A DNA stretch of 64,000 bases from Ruegeria arenilitoris (GTDB taxonomy: Bacteria > Pseudomonadota > Alphaproteobacteria > Rhodobacterales > Rhodobacteraceae), in the NCBI RefSeq assembly GCF_013031355.1, contig NZ_WPZO01000003.1, forward strand, positions 124,001 to 188,000, written 5' to 3'. The position numbers and the translations under genes are program-made. Below the pieces are notes generated by a model. That model was given only the letters and a program-made list of their open reading frames with translations. It had not been told where the DNA came from and made no database searches. Positions within the stretch are counted from its first letter, which is position 1. Each line of letters opens with the position of its first letter. Positions 50,859 through 61,466 of the stretch are shown here, in pieces.

Positions 50859-52991
50859 TTAAAGGCTGGCTTTCAATTCCAGACGGCGGGCGTGCAGGAC
50901 CGGCTCGGTGTAGCCCGAGGGCTGTATCCGACCCTTGAACACCAGATCGCAGGCGGCCTGAAAGGCGATGCCATCGAAACCCGGTGCCATCGGAATGTAG
51001 GCGACGTCACCCGCGTTCTGACGATCCACCACAGCGGCCATTTTGCGCATCGCTGCCATGACCTGTTCTTCCGAGACAACGTCATGGTGTAACCAGTTGG
51101 CCAGGGCCTGGCTGGAAATCCGGCAGGTCGCGCGGTCTTCCATCAGGCCGATATCGTTGATGTCGGGCACCTTCGAGCAGCCCACGCCCTGATCAACCCA
51201 GCGCACGACATATCCCAGAATACCCTGCGCGTTGTTCTCGATCTCACGCGTGATTTCTTCATCACCAAGGTTGCGGCCGCCCAGCAGCGGGATGGTCAGC
51301 AGGTCATCCAGCGAGCCACGGGCACCACCGGCGGCCAGTTCGTCCTGACGGACCAGAACATCGATTTTGTGGTAATGCGTCGCGTGCAGCGTCGCGGCGG
51401 TCGGCGACGGCACCCAGGCGCAGGTGGCACCGGATTGCGGGTGGCCGATCTTCTGTTCCAGCATGTCGCCCATACCGTCGGGCATCGCCCACATGCCTTT
51501 GCCGATCTGCGCCTTACCTTTCAGGCCGCACGCCAGCCCGATATCGACATTGCGATCCTCATAAGACGCAATCCAAGGCGTGTTCTTGATGTCACCCTTG
51601 GGCAGCATCGGACCGGCTTCCATCGAGGTATGGATCTCATCCCCCGTCCGATCAAGGAAGCCGGTGTTGATGAAGGCCACGCGCGATTTTGCGGCGCGGA
51701 TACATTCCTTGAGGTTGGCCGAGGTGCGGCGCTCCTCATCCATGATGCCGAGCTTAACAGTGTTGCGCGGCAGGCCGAGGATGTCTTCGACCGTGTCGAA
51801 GATTTCGACCGAGAACGCCACCTCTTCCGGCCCGTGCATCTTGGGCTTCACCACATAGACCGATCCGGTGACCGAGTTCCCACCGTCGCGAGCCAAATCG
51901 TGCATGGCGATCAGAGTGGTGCAGAGCGCATCCATCAGACCCTCGCCGATTTCATTGCCTTCGGCGTCCAGAACGGCAGGGTTGGTCATCAGGTGGCCCA
52001 CATTGCGCACCAGCATCAACGAGCGGCCTTTCAGCGTGGCTTGGCCGCCATGGGCGGTGGTGTAGTCCAGATCGCCCGCCAGCTTTCTGGTGTAGGTGTT
52101 GCCCCCCTTGGTGACCTCTTCGGTCAGGTCGCCTTTCATCAGGCCCAGCCAGTTGCCATAAGCCACCACCTTGTCTTCGGCATCGACGCAGGCAACCGAG
52201 TCCTCGCAGTCCATGATAGTGGACAGAGCCGATTCCAGATGTACATCCGCGATACCAGCGGGATCGGAGGCACCGATATCGCTGGACGGGTCAATCACGA
52301 CCTTGATGTGCAGGCCATTGTTCTTCAGCAGCACAAAATCCGGTTGCTCTGCTGCCCCACCATATCCCACAAAACGCGCGACATCCGCCAGCGCGGGCAC
52401 AAGCGCTCCGTTCTCGACCCACAGTTCTGACACGTCCGCCCAAGACCCGTTAGCCAGCGGCACAGCATCGTCCAGAAACCCTTTGGCCCACGCAATCACA
52501 CGTGCGCCACGTACTGCGTCATAACCTTTGCCAGCAGGCAGATCACCCATTGCATCGGTGCCGTACAGCGCATCATACAGGCTGCCCCAACGCGCGTTGG
52601 CCGCGTTCAGGGCAAAGCGGGCGTTGGTGATGGGCACAACCAGCTGCGGACCGGGGATTTGCGCGATCTCGGGATCGACATTGGCGGTTTCGATCTGAAA
52701 ATCCGCACCCTCATCGACCAGATACCCAATCTCACGCAGGAAGGCTTGATAGGCGGCAGGATCATGCGTCTGCCCCTTGCGCTCCAGATGCCAGGCATCC
52801 ACCTGCCCCTGGATCTTTTCCCGCTTGGCCAGCAAGGCGCGGTTCTTTGGACCCAGTTCGGCAACCATCCGCGACAGACCATCCCAGAACGTCTCAGCCG
52901 TGACACCGGTTCCCGGCAGCGCCTTGCTTTCGATAAACTCGGCCAGAACCGTATCGATCTGAAGTCCGCTGCGTGCCTGCCTGATGCTCAT
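50859..52991 (-). CDS. glcB: malate synthase G
   Basis: This 710-residue cytoplasmic enzyme condenses glyoxylate with acetyl-CoA to malate. It has the long G-type length with its inserted domain. Recognisable segments are [32 protein letters not shown], and the C-terminal [24 protein letters not shown] chose the ATG at 52991 ([13 protein letters not shown]), with GGAG ten bases upstream; an ATG six codons earlier lacks a ribosome site. It serves glycolate or glyoxylate use; no glycolate oxidase is visible in the window. Confidence 0.97.
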   Translation of the reverse strand: MSIRQARSGLQIDTVLAEFIESKALPGTGVTAETFWDGLSRMVAELGPKNRALLAKREKIQGQVDAWHLERKGQTHDPAAYQAFLREIGYLVDEGADFQIETANVDPEIAQIPGPQLVVPITNARFALNAANARWGSLYDALYGTDAMGDLPAGKGYDAVRGARVIAWAKGFLDDAVPLANGSWADVSELWVENGALVPALADVARFVGYGGAAEQPDFVLLKNNGLHIKVVIDPSSDIGASDPAGIADVHLESALSTIMDCEDSVACVDAEDKVVAYGNWLGLMKGDLTEEVTKGGNTYTRKLAGDLDYTTAHGGQATLKGRSLMLVRNVGHLMTNPAVLDAEGNEIGEGLMDALCTTLIAMHDLARDGGNSVTGSVYVVKPKMHGPEEVAFSVEIFDTVEDILGLPRNTVKLGIMDEERRTSANLKECIRAAKSRVAFINTGFLDRTGDEIHTSMEAGPMLPKGDIKNTPWIASYEDRNVDIGLACGLKGKAQIGKGMWAMPDGMGDMLEQKIGHPQSGATCAWVPSPTAATLHATHYHKIDVLVRQDELAAGGARGSLDDLLTIPLLGGRNLGDEEITREIENNAQGILGYVVRWVDQGVGCSKVPDINDIGLMEDRATCRISSQALANWLHHDVVSEEQVMAAMRKMAAVVDRQNAGDVAYIPMAPGFDGIAFQAACDLVFKGRIQPSGYTEPVLHARRLELKASL

Positions 52992-53195
52992 TTGGTGTCT
53001 CTCCGCCATTGTGCGCCACTGTATGCCGTCAGCATTTAGGCCGAATGTTTCCGATAGGCAACTTTCAACGCCACGTTAGAACCTTTCGGCTCTGCACGAA
53101 GCTGCTTCAAAGATGGCAAGGCAATGAAGCTGCGGTTGCAGCCACCTGTCGAAGCCCCTAACGTCGCGCCCGAACCAACTGATGCGAGGCCCCCG

Positions 53196-55748
53196 ATGCG
53201 CGACGCTGCCCCCACGACGATCTACCTGAAAGACTACACGCCGTTCGGCTATCTGGTGGACAGTGTGCATCTGACCTTTGACCTAGCCGCAAACGCCACC
53301 CGTGTGACTTCGCGCATCGCCTTCCGGCCGAATCCCGAGGCTACGGATCGTACCTTCTTCCTGCATGGCGAGGACCTGACCCTGATCCGCGCGGTCATCG
53401 ACGGAGAGGAAGTCACCCCCGAAGTCACCGACAAGGGCCTGACCGCAAACGCCCCAGACGCGCCCTTTGTCTGGGAGTCCGTGGTTGAAATCGACCCCGC
53501 CAACAATACAGCGCTCGAGGGGCTGTATATGTCGAACGGCATGTACTGCACCCAGTGCGAGGCCGAGGGCTTTCGCAAGATCACCTATTACCCCGACCGC
53601 CCCGATGTGATGTCGACCTTCACCGTGCGCATCAACGGGGACCTTCCGGTGCTGCTGTCCAACGGCAACCCCACGGGCAAAGGCGAAGGCTGGGCGGAAT
53701 GGACTGATCCGTGGCCCAAACCGGCCTATCTGTTTGCTCTGGTCGCCGGAGACCTCATCGCCCACCCCGGCCAGTTCACCACCATGTCCAGCCGTGACGT
53801 GGAGCTGAACCTCTGGGTTCGCCCCGGCGACGAGGGAAAATGCGCTTTTGGCATGGAGGCGCTGAAGAAGTCAATGAAATGGGATGAGGACGTCTATGGC
53901 CGTGAATACGATCTGGACGTGTTCAACATTGTCGCCGTCGATGATTTCAACATGGGCGCGATGGAGAACAAGGGGCTAAACATCTTCAACTCATCGGCCG
54001 TTTTGGCCAGCCCCGAGACCTCGACCGATGCCAATTTCGAACGGATCGAGGCGATCATCGCGCATGAGTATTTCCACAATTGGACCGGCAACCGCATCAC
54101 TTGCCGAGACTGGTTCCAGCTGTGCCTGAAAGAGGGCCTGACCGTGTTCCGCGATGCGCAGTTCACATCCGATTTGCGCTCTGCCTCGGTGAAACGCATC
54201 CAGGACGCCATCGACCTGCGGGCGCGGCAGTTCCCCGAGGACAACGGGCCGCTCTCGCACCCTGTCCGACCCGAAAGCTTTCAGGAGATCAACAACTTCT
54301 ACACCGCAACCGTTTACGAAAAAGGTGCCGAGGTGATCGGGATGCTGAAACGGCTGGTGGGGGATGAGACCTATGCGCAAGCGCTGGACCTCTATTTCGA
54401 CCGCCATGACGGGCAAGCCTGCACCATCGAAGACTGGATCAAGGTGTTCGAGGATACAACGGGCCGTGATCTGACCCAATTCAAACGCTGGTACAGCCAA
54501 TCCGGCACGCCGCGCGTGTCCGTGGCTGAGGAGTACGCGGACGGCACCTATACCCTGACCCTGTCGCAACGCACCGAGCCGACCCCCGGTCAGTCCGAAA
54601 AACTGCCACAGGTGATCCCGGTCGCCGTCGGCCTGCTGGGTGCCAACGGGGATGAAGTCCGCGCGACCGAAATTCTGGAACTGACAGAGGCCGAACAGAG
54701 CTTTCAGTTTTCCGGGTTGGCCGCCAAGCCGGTGGCCTCGATCCTGCGCGATTTCTCGGCCCCGGTCATTCTGGAGCATGACCACACGGACGCCGAACGC
54801 GCCTTTCTGCTGGCTCACGACACCGACCCGTTCAACCGCTGGCAGGCCGGACGGTCACTGGCAGAGGACACGTTGCTGCGCATGATCCGCGAAGACAGCG
54901 CACCCGGCACCGACTATCTGGACGGCATTCTGGCGGTGCTGCGTGACGGCGATCTGGACCCGGCCTATCGTTCGCTGATGCTGGGCCTTCCGACGCAATC
55001 CGAACTGGCCGCCGCGCAGTTCGAAGCCGGGGAAACCCCCGACCCGATGGCGATTTGGCGGGCCGTGGAAACCCTGCGGCAGGCGACAGCGCAACATGTG
55101 CAGGACCTGTTGCCCCGGCTGCACAGCGAAACCCTGATCGACGCGCCGTTCAGTCCAGATGCCGATCAGGCCGGAAAACGCGCGCTTGGTGGCGCTGCGC
55201 TGTATCTGACATCGCGGCTGGATGGTGGTGCCAAAGCTGCCGAGGAATACGCTGCCGCCAACAACATGACGTACCAATTGGCCGCCCTTTCGTGCCTGTT
55301 GCGCGCCGGAACGGGCCAGCAGGAAATGGCCGCGTTTTATAACCAGTGGCAGCATGATCGGTTGGTGATGGACAAGTGGTTTGGCCTTCAGGTGACCACA
55401 GCCGCCCCCGAGGCCACTGCGAGTATCGCACGCGCTCTGACCGAGCACGCAGATTTCAACTGGAAGAACCCCAACCGCTTCCGCGCGGTGATGGGGGCGC
55501 TGGCGATGAACCACGCTGGGTTCCATCACGCGGACGGGGCCGGATATGCGTTGCTTGCTGATTGGCTGATCCGGCTGGACCCGGTGAACCCGCAGACGAC
55601 GGCGCGGATGTGCACGGCTTTCCAGACATGGAAACGTTATGACGCCGATCGTCAGGACCTGATCCGGGCACAACTGACCCGTATCGCCGACACGCCCGAT
55701 TTGTCGCGCGACACCACAGAAATGGTGACCCGAATCCTCGGCGCATGA
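53196..55748 (+). CDS. pepN: aminopeptidase N (M1 family)
   Basis: This 850-residue zinc metallopeptidase removes N-terminal residues from peptides in the cytoplasm. The substrate-binding GAMEN is at residues 254-258 and the zinc motif HEYFH at 290-294, followed by NWTGNRITCRDWFQLCLKEGL with the third ligand Glu. The C-terminal helical domain continues to the end. I chose the ATG at 53196 (MRDAAPTTIYLKDYTP), with GAGG seven bases upstream; the frame extends 24 codons further without family similarity. Divergent from glcB; the next gene overlaps its stop. Confidence 0.96.
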   Translation: MRDAAPTTIYLKDYTPFGYLVDSVHLTFDLAANATRVTSRIAFRPNPEATDRTFFLHGEDLTLIRAVIDGEEVTPEVTDKGLTANAPDAPFVWESVVEIDPANNTALEGLYMSNGMYCTQCEAEGFRKITYYPDRPDVMSTFTVRINGDLPVLLSNGNPTGKGEGWAEWTDPWPKPAYLFALVAGDLIAHPGQFTTMSSRDVELNLWVRPGDEGKCAFGMEALKKSMKWDEDVYGREYDLDVFNIVAVDDFNMGAMENKGLNIFNSSAVLASPETSTDANFERIEAIIAHEYFHNWTGNRITCRDWFQLCLKEGLTVFRDAQFTSDLRSASVKRIQDAIDLRARQFPEDNGPLSHPVRPESFQEINNFYTATVYEKGAEVIGMLKRLVGDETYAQALDLYFDRHDGQACTIEDWIKVFEDTTGRDLTQFKRWYSQSGTPRVSVAEEYADGTYTLTLSQRTEPTPGQSEKLPQVIPVAVGLLGANGDEVRATEILELTEAEQSFQFSGLAAKPVASILRDFSAPVILEHDHTDAERAFLLAHDTDPFNRWQAGRSLAEDTLLRMIREDSAPGTDYLDGILAVLRDGDLDPAYRSLMLGLPTQSELAAAQFEAGETPDPMAIWRAVETLRQATAQHVQDLLPRLHSETLIDAPFSPDADQAGKRALGGAALYLTSRLDGGAKAAEEYAAANNMTYQLAALSCLLRAGTGQQEMAAFYNQWQHDRLVMDKWFGLQVTTAAPEATASIARALTEHADFNWKNPNRFRAVMGALAMNHAGFHHADGAGYALLADWLIRLDPVNPQTTARMCTAFQTWKRYDADRQDLIRAQLTRIADTPDLSRDTTEMVTRILGA

Positions 55749-56173
55749 CCCCGTTCACCTTCACGCGCCACACCCGGACGCCGCGCACGATCCTGATTCT
55801 GGTTTGTGTCTACGCGGCGCTGGCGGCCTTGCTGATCCTTTTCGATGCGGCATTGTGGCTGGTCGGGCTGCTGGCCCTGTCCACCCTGCCCGCCCTGTGG
55901 GACGTCGTGCATGGCACGCGCGCAGGAATGACGCTGGATCACGACCGGATAAAGTGGTTTTCGGGCAATCGCGAAGGTGAGGTCCTTCTGACGGATATCG
56001 ACTACATCCGGTTCGACACCCGCTGGGATTTTTCGGTCCGCGTCTCTTTAGTGCTGGTATCGGGCAAGCGGATTCGGCTGCCTGACGAGTCCACACCACC
56101 CCACAAAGAGTTCGAAATCACCTTGCAAGAGGTTGGTTTCCGGGTCGAGCGGCATCATTTTACCGTTTTCTGA
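55745..56173 (+). CDS. hypothetical two-helix membrane protein
   Basis: This 142-residue protein has two adjacent hydrophobic helices (about residues 15-37 and 40-60). A soluble beta-rich region follows that looks like a small PH-like domain (GMTLDHDRIKWFSGNREGEV, YIRFDTRWDFSVRVSLVLVS). The ATG overlaps the pepN stop by four bases (ATGA), so it is translated with pepN. I recognise no named family. The function is unknown. Confidence 0.75.
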   Translation: MTPFTFTRHTRTPRTILILVCVYAALAALLILFDAALWLVGLLALSTLPALWDVVHGTRAGMTLDHDRIKWFSGNREGEVLLTDIDYIRFDTRWDFSVRVSLVLVSGKRIRLPDESTPPHKEFEITLQEVGFRVERHHFTVF

Positions 56174-56304
56174 AACAATGCGTCCTAAAGGATGCCATTG
56201 ACTCGGCACATGCCCTCCTACCCCGCAAAAAGCTTGAATTTGAGGTGAATTTCAGCCAAAATCTCAAGTCAGCCTACCTGTTTGTTTCGGTTTCGAGTTT
56301 TACC

Positions 56305-57558
56305 ATGTTTCGGTTTTTCAGGGCGCGTCAGGCCCGTTCTTCTTTGCCTTCCCGTCAATTCACGCAGGACATGCGCGCATCCGATTGCGCCGTGGCGGCA
56401 GGTTTGCCGGACACGGGGCAACTGAATATTCCGCTGGCCCGTGCCGAGGACATGATTGCCCGCAATACCATTGAACAAGGGCGCACGCTGGCAAGACAGG
56501 ACCGCTGGGCCGAACTGTCCCGACAGATGCGTGCTGCAGACGAATCCCGCGACACCGCGCCTGACGGGATGCCTATTGCAGATCTACTGGCCTTTGGTGC
56601 CCGGTCCGATGTTGTTCTGGCAGTCGAACACGCACTGTCTGACGGGGCTGCCCTGTCCGAATATGACCTGCTGGGCGGTATCTCCGAGCTGGAAGACGAA
56701 ATGCGCGCGCATCCCGATGATCCGATGATCGTTCTGGTGGTCGCGCTGGCACATATCGACCTGGCCTGGGCGTGGCGCGGGACGGCGACGGATGCCACAT
56801 TGCCTCCGCTACACCGGTCGCGCTGTGCAGCACATTTCGACCGGGCCGCGGCCCTTCTGCCGACATGCCGCGCGGCCGCGCCGGACAGCGCATTAGTAGC
56901 CGCAGCTGCATGCGCCCTTATGGCCGGTCAGCGCAAAACCGACCTGCGCGTGGCCGAGGAATACGAACGTCTGATCACGCTGGACCCGCATAACCAACGC
57001 CACATGCGGGCGATGGGCACCCATCTTCTGCCGCGCTGGTTCGGCAGCTATGAAGAGCTTGAGGTTCAGGCCCTGCGCAACGCGGCGCGCACGCGCGATA
57101 TCTGGGGTGCCGGCGGCTATACATGGGTGCAGTTTGACGCCATCGCCTTGGACGAAGAGGCCTGCGCGCGGCTGGATGTCGAGTATTTTCTGGAAGGCCT
57201 GCACGACATTCTGCACCGCCGCCCGGATCAGCAGACCGTCAACATGCTGTCGGCCTATTGCGCCACCACGATCCAAGGCGGGCTAGGCCTGAACGACAAG
57301 GCCGATTTGGTGCGCTCGCAAATTCACGAGGCCGCAAACTGGCTGATCCGCGACCACATGACGGAACTGCATCCTCTGATCTGGGCGCACGCCGCGAGCG
57401 GGTTCAACAACTCGGTCCGCATCAACTCAGCCGAACGGTTTGCAGCCCGCGGCCAACGCCAGGCTCTGCGTGCCATTGGCGATCTGTTCCGCGAGGAACT
57501 GCGCAGCGGCTTGGACGTGACCTTCACACCGTCGGGCCTGCGCCTGTCTCAGCACTGA
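56305..57558 (+). CDS. conserved-looking hypothetical helical-repeat protein
   Basis: This 417-residue protein starts at an ATG at 56305 (MFRFFRARQARSSLPSRQ). An ATG at 56245 would add 20 hydrophobic residues; neither has a good ribosome site. The body is mainly alpha-helical and looks like degenerate TPR repeats, with segments such as EEYERLITLDPHNQRHMRAM and an aromatic GAGGYTWVQFDAIALDEEA region. No catalytic motif is recognised. It stands alone between the pepN unit and gatB. Function unknown. Confidence 0.72.
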   Translation: MFRFFRARQARSSLPSRQFTQDMRASDCAVAAGLPDTGQLNIPLARAEDMIARNTIEQGRTLARQDRWAELSRQMRAADESRDTAPDGMPIADLLAFGARSDVVLAVEHALSDGAALSEYDLLGGISELEDEMRAHPDDPMIVLVVALAHIDLAWAWRGTATDATLPPLHRSRCAAHFDRAAALLPTCRAAAPDSALVAAAACALMAGQRKTDLRVAEEYERLITLDPHNQRHMRAMGTHLLPRWFGSYEELEVQALRNAARTRDIWGAGGYTWVQFDAIALDEEACARLDVEYFLEGLHDILHRRPDQQTVNMLSAYCATTIQGGLGLNDKADLVRSQIHEAANWLIRDHMTELHPLIWAHAASGFNNSVRINSAERFAARGQRQALRAIGDLFREELRSGLDVTFTPSGLRLSQH

Positions 57559-57628
57559 TTCCCCCTTGCCCCTAGCCCCTGCCGGGCCTAATACGCAGGC
57601 TTAGACTTCTGCGGAAATGAGGCGCGCC

Positions 57629-59140
57629 ATGCTCGACCTGACATACGAAATGCCCAAACCCAAAACCATTGCCGGGGCCAAGCACGATTGGGAACTGGTG
57701 ATCGGAATGGAGGTGCACGCTCAGGTCTCATCCAATGCCAAGCTGTTCTCGGGCGCGTCGACCCAATTCGGGGCCGAGCCGAACTCGAACGTGGCTTTTG
57801 TGGACGCGGCGATGCCTGGGATGCTGCCGGTTATAAACGAATACTGCGTGGAACAGGCGGTGCGCACCGGGCTGGGTCTGAAGGCGGATATCAACCTGAA
57901 ATCGGCCTTCGACCGCAAAAACTACTTCTACCCTGACCTGCCGCAAGGCTACCAGATTTCTCAGCTGTATCACCCCATCGTGGGCGAAGGCGAAGTGCTG
58001 GTCGAGATGGGTGACGGTACCGCGCGTATGGTGCGGATCGAACGCATCCACATGGAGCAGGACGCGGGTAAATCGATCCACGACATGGACCCGCATATGT
58101 CCTTCGTCGATTTGAACCGGACCGGCGTCTGCCTGATGGAGATCGTCTCGCGCCCCGACATCCGCGGCCCCGAAGAGGCCGCCGCCTATATCGCCAAGCT
58201 GCGCCAGATCATGCGCTATCTGGGCACCTGCGACGGCAACATGCAGAATGGCAACCTGCGGGCGGACGTGAACGTCTCGATCTGTCTGCCGGGTGCGTAT
58301 GAGAAGTATCAGGAAACGCAGGACTTCTCGCATCTGGGCACCCGCTGCGAGATCAAGAACATGAACTCGATGCGCTTCATCCAGCAAGCGATCGAGGTCG
58401 AAGCCCGCCGTCAGATCGCCATCGTCGAAGCTGGTGGCAAGGTCGATCAGGAAACCCGCCTATACGACCCGGACAAGGGCGAGACGCGCTCAATGCGGTC
58501 CAAGGAAGAAGCGCATGATTATCGCTACTTCCCCGATCCCGACCTGCTGCCGCTGGAGATCGAACAGGCATGGGTAGATGACATCGCAGCCAAACTGCCC
58601 GAGCTTCCCGACGATAAAAAAGCGCGCTTTATCAGCGAATTCGGTCTGACCGATTATGACGCTTCGGTGCTGACCGCCGAGGTGGAATCTGCCGCCTATT
58701 TCGAAGAGGTTGCCAAGGGCCGCAACGGCAAACTGGCTGCGAACTGGGTGATCAACGAACTGTTCGGCCGCCTGAAGAAAGAAGATCACGACATCACCGA
58801 ATCTCCGGTTTCCCCGGCGCAATTGGGTGCGATCATCGATTTGATTTCCTCGGACGCCATCTCGGGCAAAATCGCCAAGGACCTGTTCGAGATTGTCTAT
58901 ACCGAAGGCGGTGACCCGGCGCAGATCGTCGAAGAGCGTGGCATGAAGCAGGTGACCGACACGGGCGCCATCGAGGCTGCCTTGGACGAGATCATCGCCG
59001 CCAACCCCGCACAGGTCGAAAAGGCCAAGGTGAACCCGAAACTGGCGGGCTGGTTCGTCGGTCAGGTGATGAAGGCGACCGGCGGCAAGGCCAACCCGAA
59101 GGCGGTCAACGAACTGGTCAGCCAAAAGCTGGGTTCGTAA
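57629..59140 (+). CDS. gatB: aspartyl/glutamyl-tRNA amidotransferase subunit B
   Basis: This 503-residue subunit of the GatCAB amidotransferase converts mischarged Glu-tRNA(Gln) or Asp-tRNA(Asn). Canonical segments are [41 protein letters not shown] and [18 protein letters not shown]. The C-terminal YqeY-like tail is intact. I chose the ATG at 57629 ([13 protein letters not shown]), preceded by GAGG at six bases. gatA and gatC are not in the window. A strong terminator follows. Confidence 0.97.
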   Translation: MLDLTYEMPKPKTIAGAKHDWELVIGMEVHAQVSSNAKLFSGASTQFGAEPNSNVAFVDAAMPGMLPVINEYCVEQAVRTGLGLKADINLKSAFDRKNYFYPDLPQGYQISQLYHPIVGEGEVLVEMGDGTARMVRIERIHMEQDAGKSIHDMDPHMSFVDLNRTGVCLMEIVSRPDIRGPEEAAAYIAKLRQIMRYLGTCDGNMQNGNLRADVNVSICLPGAYEKYQETQDFSHLGTRCEIKNMNSMRFIQQAIEVEARRQIAIVEAGGKVDQETRLYDPDKGETRSMRSKEEAHDYRYFPDPDLLPLEIEQAWVDDIAAKLPELPDDKKARFISEFGLTDYDASVLTAEVESAAYFEEVAKGRNGKLAANWVINELFGRLKKEDHDITESPVSPAQLGAIIDLISSDAISGKIAKDLFEIVYTEGGDPAQIVEERGMKQVTDTGAIEAALDEIIAANPAQVEKAKVNPKLAGWFVGQVMKATGGKANPKAVNELVSQKLGS

Positions 59141-59163
59141 ATCGATCTGGAAACGAAATGCTG

Positions 59164-59200
59164 ACGGCGGGGTTTGCGCAAAACCCCGCCGTTTTTCTTT
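59164..59200 (+). terminator. intrinsic terminator of gatB
   Basis: A perfect 12-base stem (ACGGCGGGGTTT with its complement at 59181-59192), five-base loop, then a T-rich run. It begins 24 bases after the gatB stop. Confidence 0.95.
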
Positions 59201-59282
59201 TCCGCCTCTTTCCGCGCGAAGATGACTTTCCCAAAATCTCCAGCATGTTAGATTGCCGGGAACCGACCACCAGGAAGATCCG

Positions 59283-59690
59283 ATGCAGCGCTACGAATAC
59301 AAAGTTGTCCCCGCCCCGCAAAAAGGCATCAAGGCCAAGGGTGAGAAAACCGCAGAAGGCCGGTTTGCCGCATCAGTTGAACAGGTCCTGAACCGGATGG
59401 GTCAGGATGGCTGGGAATATCAACGTGCGGAACTGCTGCCCAGTGAGGAACGCGTGGGCCTGACCGGTTCGACCGTGAACTGGCGCAATGTTTTGGTATT
59501 CCGACGTGAGGTCATAGCTGACTTTGTATCAACGCGGCCTGATGAAGATACTGCGCAGGCAAAGCCTATTCCCGGCCCCGAGACAGTTTCGCCTCCCGCC
59601 CCGATTGCCGAAGAAGCCAAAGAGCCTCCGCTGTCTTTGAGAGGGGCTGAAAAAGTGTCCGAGAAGTCGGACGACGAAAACACGCCCTAA
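59283..59690 (+). CDS. DUF4177 domain protein
   Basis: This 135-residue protein opens MQRYEYKVVPAPQKGIKAKG and continues VEQVLNRMGQDGWEYQRAELLP, the pattern of DUF4177 proteins. The C-terminal third (from about residue 80) is Pro/Glu/Ala-rich and probably disordered. AGGAAG sits six bases before the ATG. The function is unknown. It lies alone after the gatB terminator. Confidence 0.83.
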   Translation: MQRYEYKVVPAPQKGIKAKGEKTAEGRFAASVEQVLNRMGQDGWEYQRAELLPSEERVGLTGSTVNWRNVLVFRREVIADFVSTRPDEDTAQAKPIPGPETVSPPAPIAEEAKEPPLSLRGAEKVSEKSDDENTP

Positions 59691-59722
59691 CTGTCATTCG
59701 ATCCTATTTTGTTTGCACGAAT

Positions 59723-61087
59723 TTGTTAGCCGCGGTGAAACCTGCCTTTTTCTTTTCAACGCCTTTGTTGGCCTTCAGCTTGATGGCACATGCGGCCGTC
59801 GCCGACCCCGTCACAGACCTGCAATGTCTTGAGGCCGAATGGTCTGAAAGCGCAGCCAAACTGCAGGAAAACCGCGCAACCGTCTGGCAATGGCTGCACG
59901 ACATTCTCAACAGGCCCGATCAGGTTGCCTGCGGCGACGAAGACTTTGTCAGTGCAAATGCTGATTGGCGCATGAAGCCGGAATTTTCCTGGACTTGCCT
60001 CAACGGTTACTCAAACCTGACCACCACACTGAGTTTTCAATTACCTGACAAAGAACAGCGCGATGCTGCCCGGTCCGGATTGATGGTTCTGGGCGCGATT
60101 CACAGCATTTCGAACCCGGAACTCATAAACGCTTTGCAAACAGAAATTGAGGACATTGCGCAGAGTATCGCAAAGGCAGTCGAGGAACTTGAGGGCGCGG
60201 GCATCGACATAACGTTTCACCCCGAACCCGAAAGCTCCGCGTCTACAAAGACAAACTCGGAAGAGACAATTTCGCTAGACGATCTATTGGCAAATGCCCT
60301 TCCCTTGCAAAACAAGTGGGGTTTGACCGCCGATCTCGTCTGGACGCCCGCCTCGTTCGATCTCCCGGATGATGCGGATGACCAGACCAGGGCGCGGTAT
60401 CTCGAAGAGATGCGGGGTCGGATCGAGAATGTGCAACACATAGACTACATTCTGCGAAGCCTGGGAAAAGCGCAGGTCCAGCCCGGTATCTCCATGCAGA
60501 ACGCCGCAGCAGCTCATGCAAGTGTTGTTGCGACGACCGAGCAAAAAGCAAACGTCTGGGCAGCCGAAAACCTCGACATTGCGGTACGTAACTTTCGGAT
60601 GTTCGGCGAAAAGGTGGAGATACTGCAGCGCGACGCGGACAGTATTTCGGTCGTCGACACACGCTCATGGTCAAAGTCACCGGGAGCCGATTGGCAAACC
60701 ACCTCCGATGCGCAGATCGCCGAAGGCGTGAATGAGTTGGTGTTCTATTTTGAACCACAACCCGATTTCGAGCATCAAAATCCGGCGAACAGCGATTGCA
60801 GGATCACCAAGACCTTCCCTTGCCCACCGTTCAAAGGTTTGAACTCTGCCAAAAACGATCTGTCAGGCGTCTGGACCGAGGCTTGTGAGACCGCAAAAGG
60901 GTGCGATGTTACAACGCTCCGCTGGGTCAATGACCATGTGGCGATCCGGACCCATTTGCGCGCAAAGAACGCGGATGCGGCATATCTTTCCCGATTTACG
61001 GGAAAGATGCTCACCCTGAGAACCAAATCACTGCTGGCCGCCTTTGAGCCCGACCCGGATTTTGATCCCGGGCAAGCCTGCCAGTAG
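59723..61087 (+). CDS. exported hypothetical protein
   Basis: This protein of about 450 residues has a signal peptide ending AHAAVA before DPVTDLQCLEAEW. The start is uncertain: TTG at 59723 or GTG at 59735 (giving MKPAFFFSTPLLAFS), both without a clear ribosome site. The mature part is acidic and helical with scattered cysteines, paired near the C-terminus (DCRITKTFPCPPF, EACETAKGCD), which suggests disulfides. No domain is recognised. The base composition looks more A/T-rich than neighbouring genes. Possibly acquired; function unknown. Confidence 0.72.
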   Translation: MLAAVKPAFFFSTPLLAFSLMAHAAVADPVTDLQCLEAEWSESAAKLQENRATVWQWLHDILNRPDQVACGDEDFVSANADWRMKPEFSWTCLNGYSNLTTTLSFQLPDKEQRDAARSGLMVLGAIHSISNPELINALQTEIEDIAQSIAKAVEELEGAGIDITFHPEPESSASTKTNSEETISLDDLLANALPLQNKWGLTADLVWTPASFDLPDDADDQTRARYLEEMRGRIENVQHIDYILRSLGKAQVQPGISMQNAAAAHASVVATTEQKANVWAAENLDIAVRNFRMFGEKVEILQRDADSISVVDTRSWSKSPGADWQTTSDAQIAEGVNELVFYFEPQPDFEHQNPANSDCRITKTFPCPPFKGLNSAKNDLSGVWTEACETAKGCDVTTLRWVNDHVAIRTHLRAKNADAAYLSRFTGKMLTLRTKSLLAAFEPDPDFDPGQACQ

Positions 61088-61104
61088 CTGGGCAGATTGG
61101 CTGT

Positions 61105-61359
61105 TTAGGTCCCGATATCCAGCGCCAGGGCGTGAATGCGCGGCACGATATCGCCCAACGCCTTGTGAATCGCTCGGTGGCAGGCGACGCGGGACTGCCC
61201 CTCGAAAGCGCTGGCGCGGATACGGACGTTGAAATGGCTCTCACCACCGTCTTGATACCCCGCGTGACCGCGGTGGCTTTCACTGTCGTCGACCACTTCC
61301 AGCTCGTGCGGATCAAATGCTGCTTGCAGGCGGGTTCGGATTTCGTCGGTCACGGTCAT
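61105..61359 (-). CDS. bolA: BolA family protein
   Basis: This 84-residue protein has a class II KH-like fold. The family signature appears as VVDDSESHRGHAGYQDGGES with the conserved His region, followed by FNVRIRASAFEGQSRVACHRAIHKAL and the C-terminal IHALAL. BolA proteins pair with monothiol glutaredoxins in iron-sulfur handling and can act on gene expression. It is divergent from the J-domain gene. A near-perfect 19-base palindrome sits 12 bases before its start. Confidence 0.93.
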   Translation of the reverse strand: MTVTDEIRTRLQAAFDPHELEVVDDSESHRGHAGYQDGGESHFNVRIRASAFEGQSRVACHRAIHKALGDIVPRIHALALDIGT

Positions 61360-61370
61360 TTTTTCGCTCA

Positions 61371-61389
61371 GCGGTAAAAATTTTACCGC
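61371..61389. promoter_or_regulatory. 19-base palindrome between bolA and the J-domain gene
   Basis: GCGGTAAAA-A-TTTTACCGC is a perfect dyad with one central base. It lies immediately upstream of bolA and 78 bases upstream of the J-domain gene, in a 107-base divergent promoter region. It could be an operator or a hairpin in the bolA leader. Confidence 0.5.
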
Positions 61390-61466
61390 CCCCCTCTTCT
61401 ACTTTCGGCTGCTTAGATTAAACTGCTGCCTCCGAGTCGAGAAGATGCGTTCTTAAGGATCACAGC

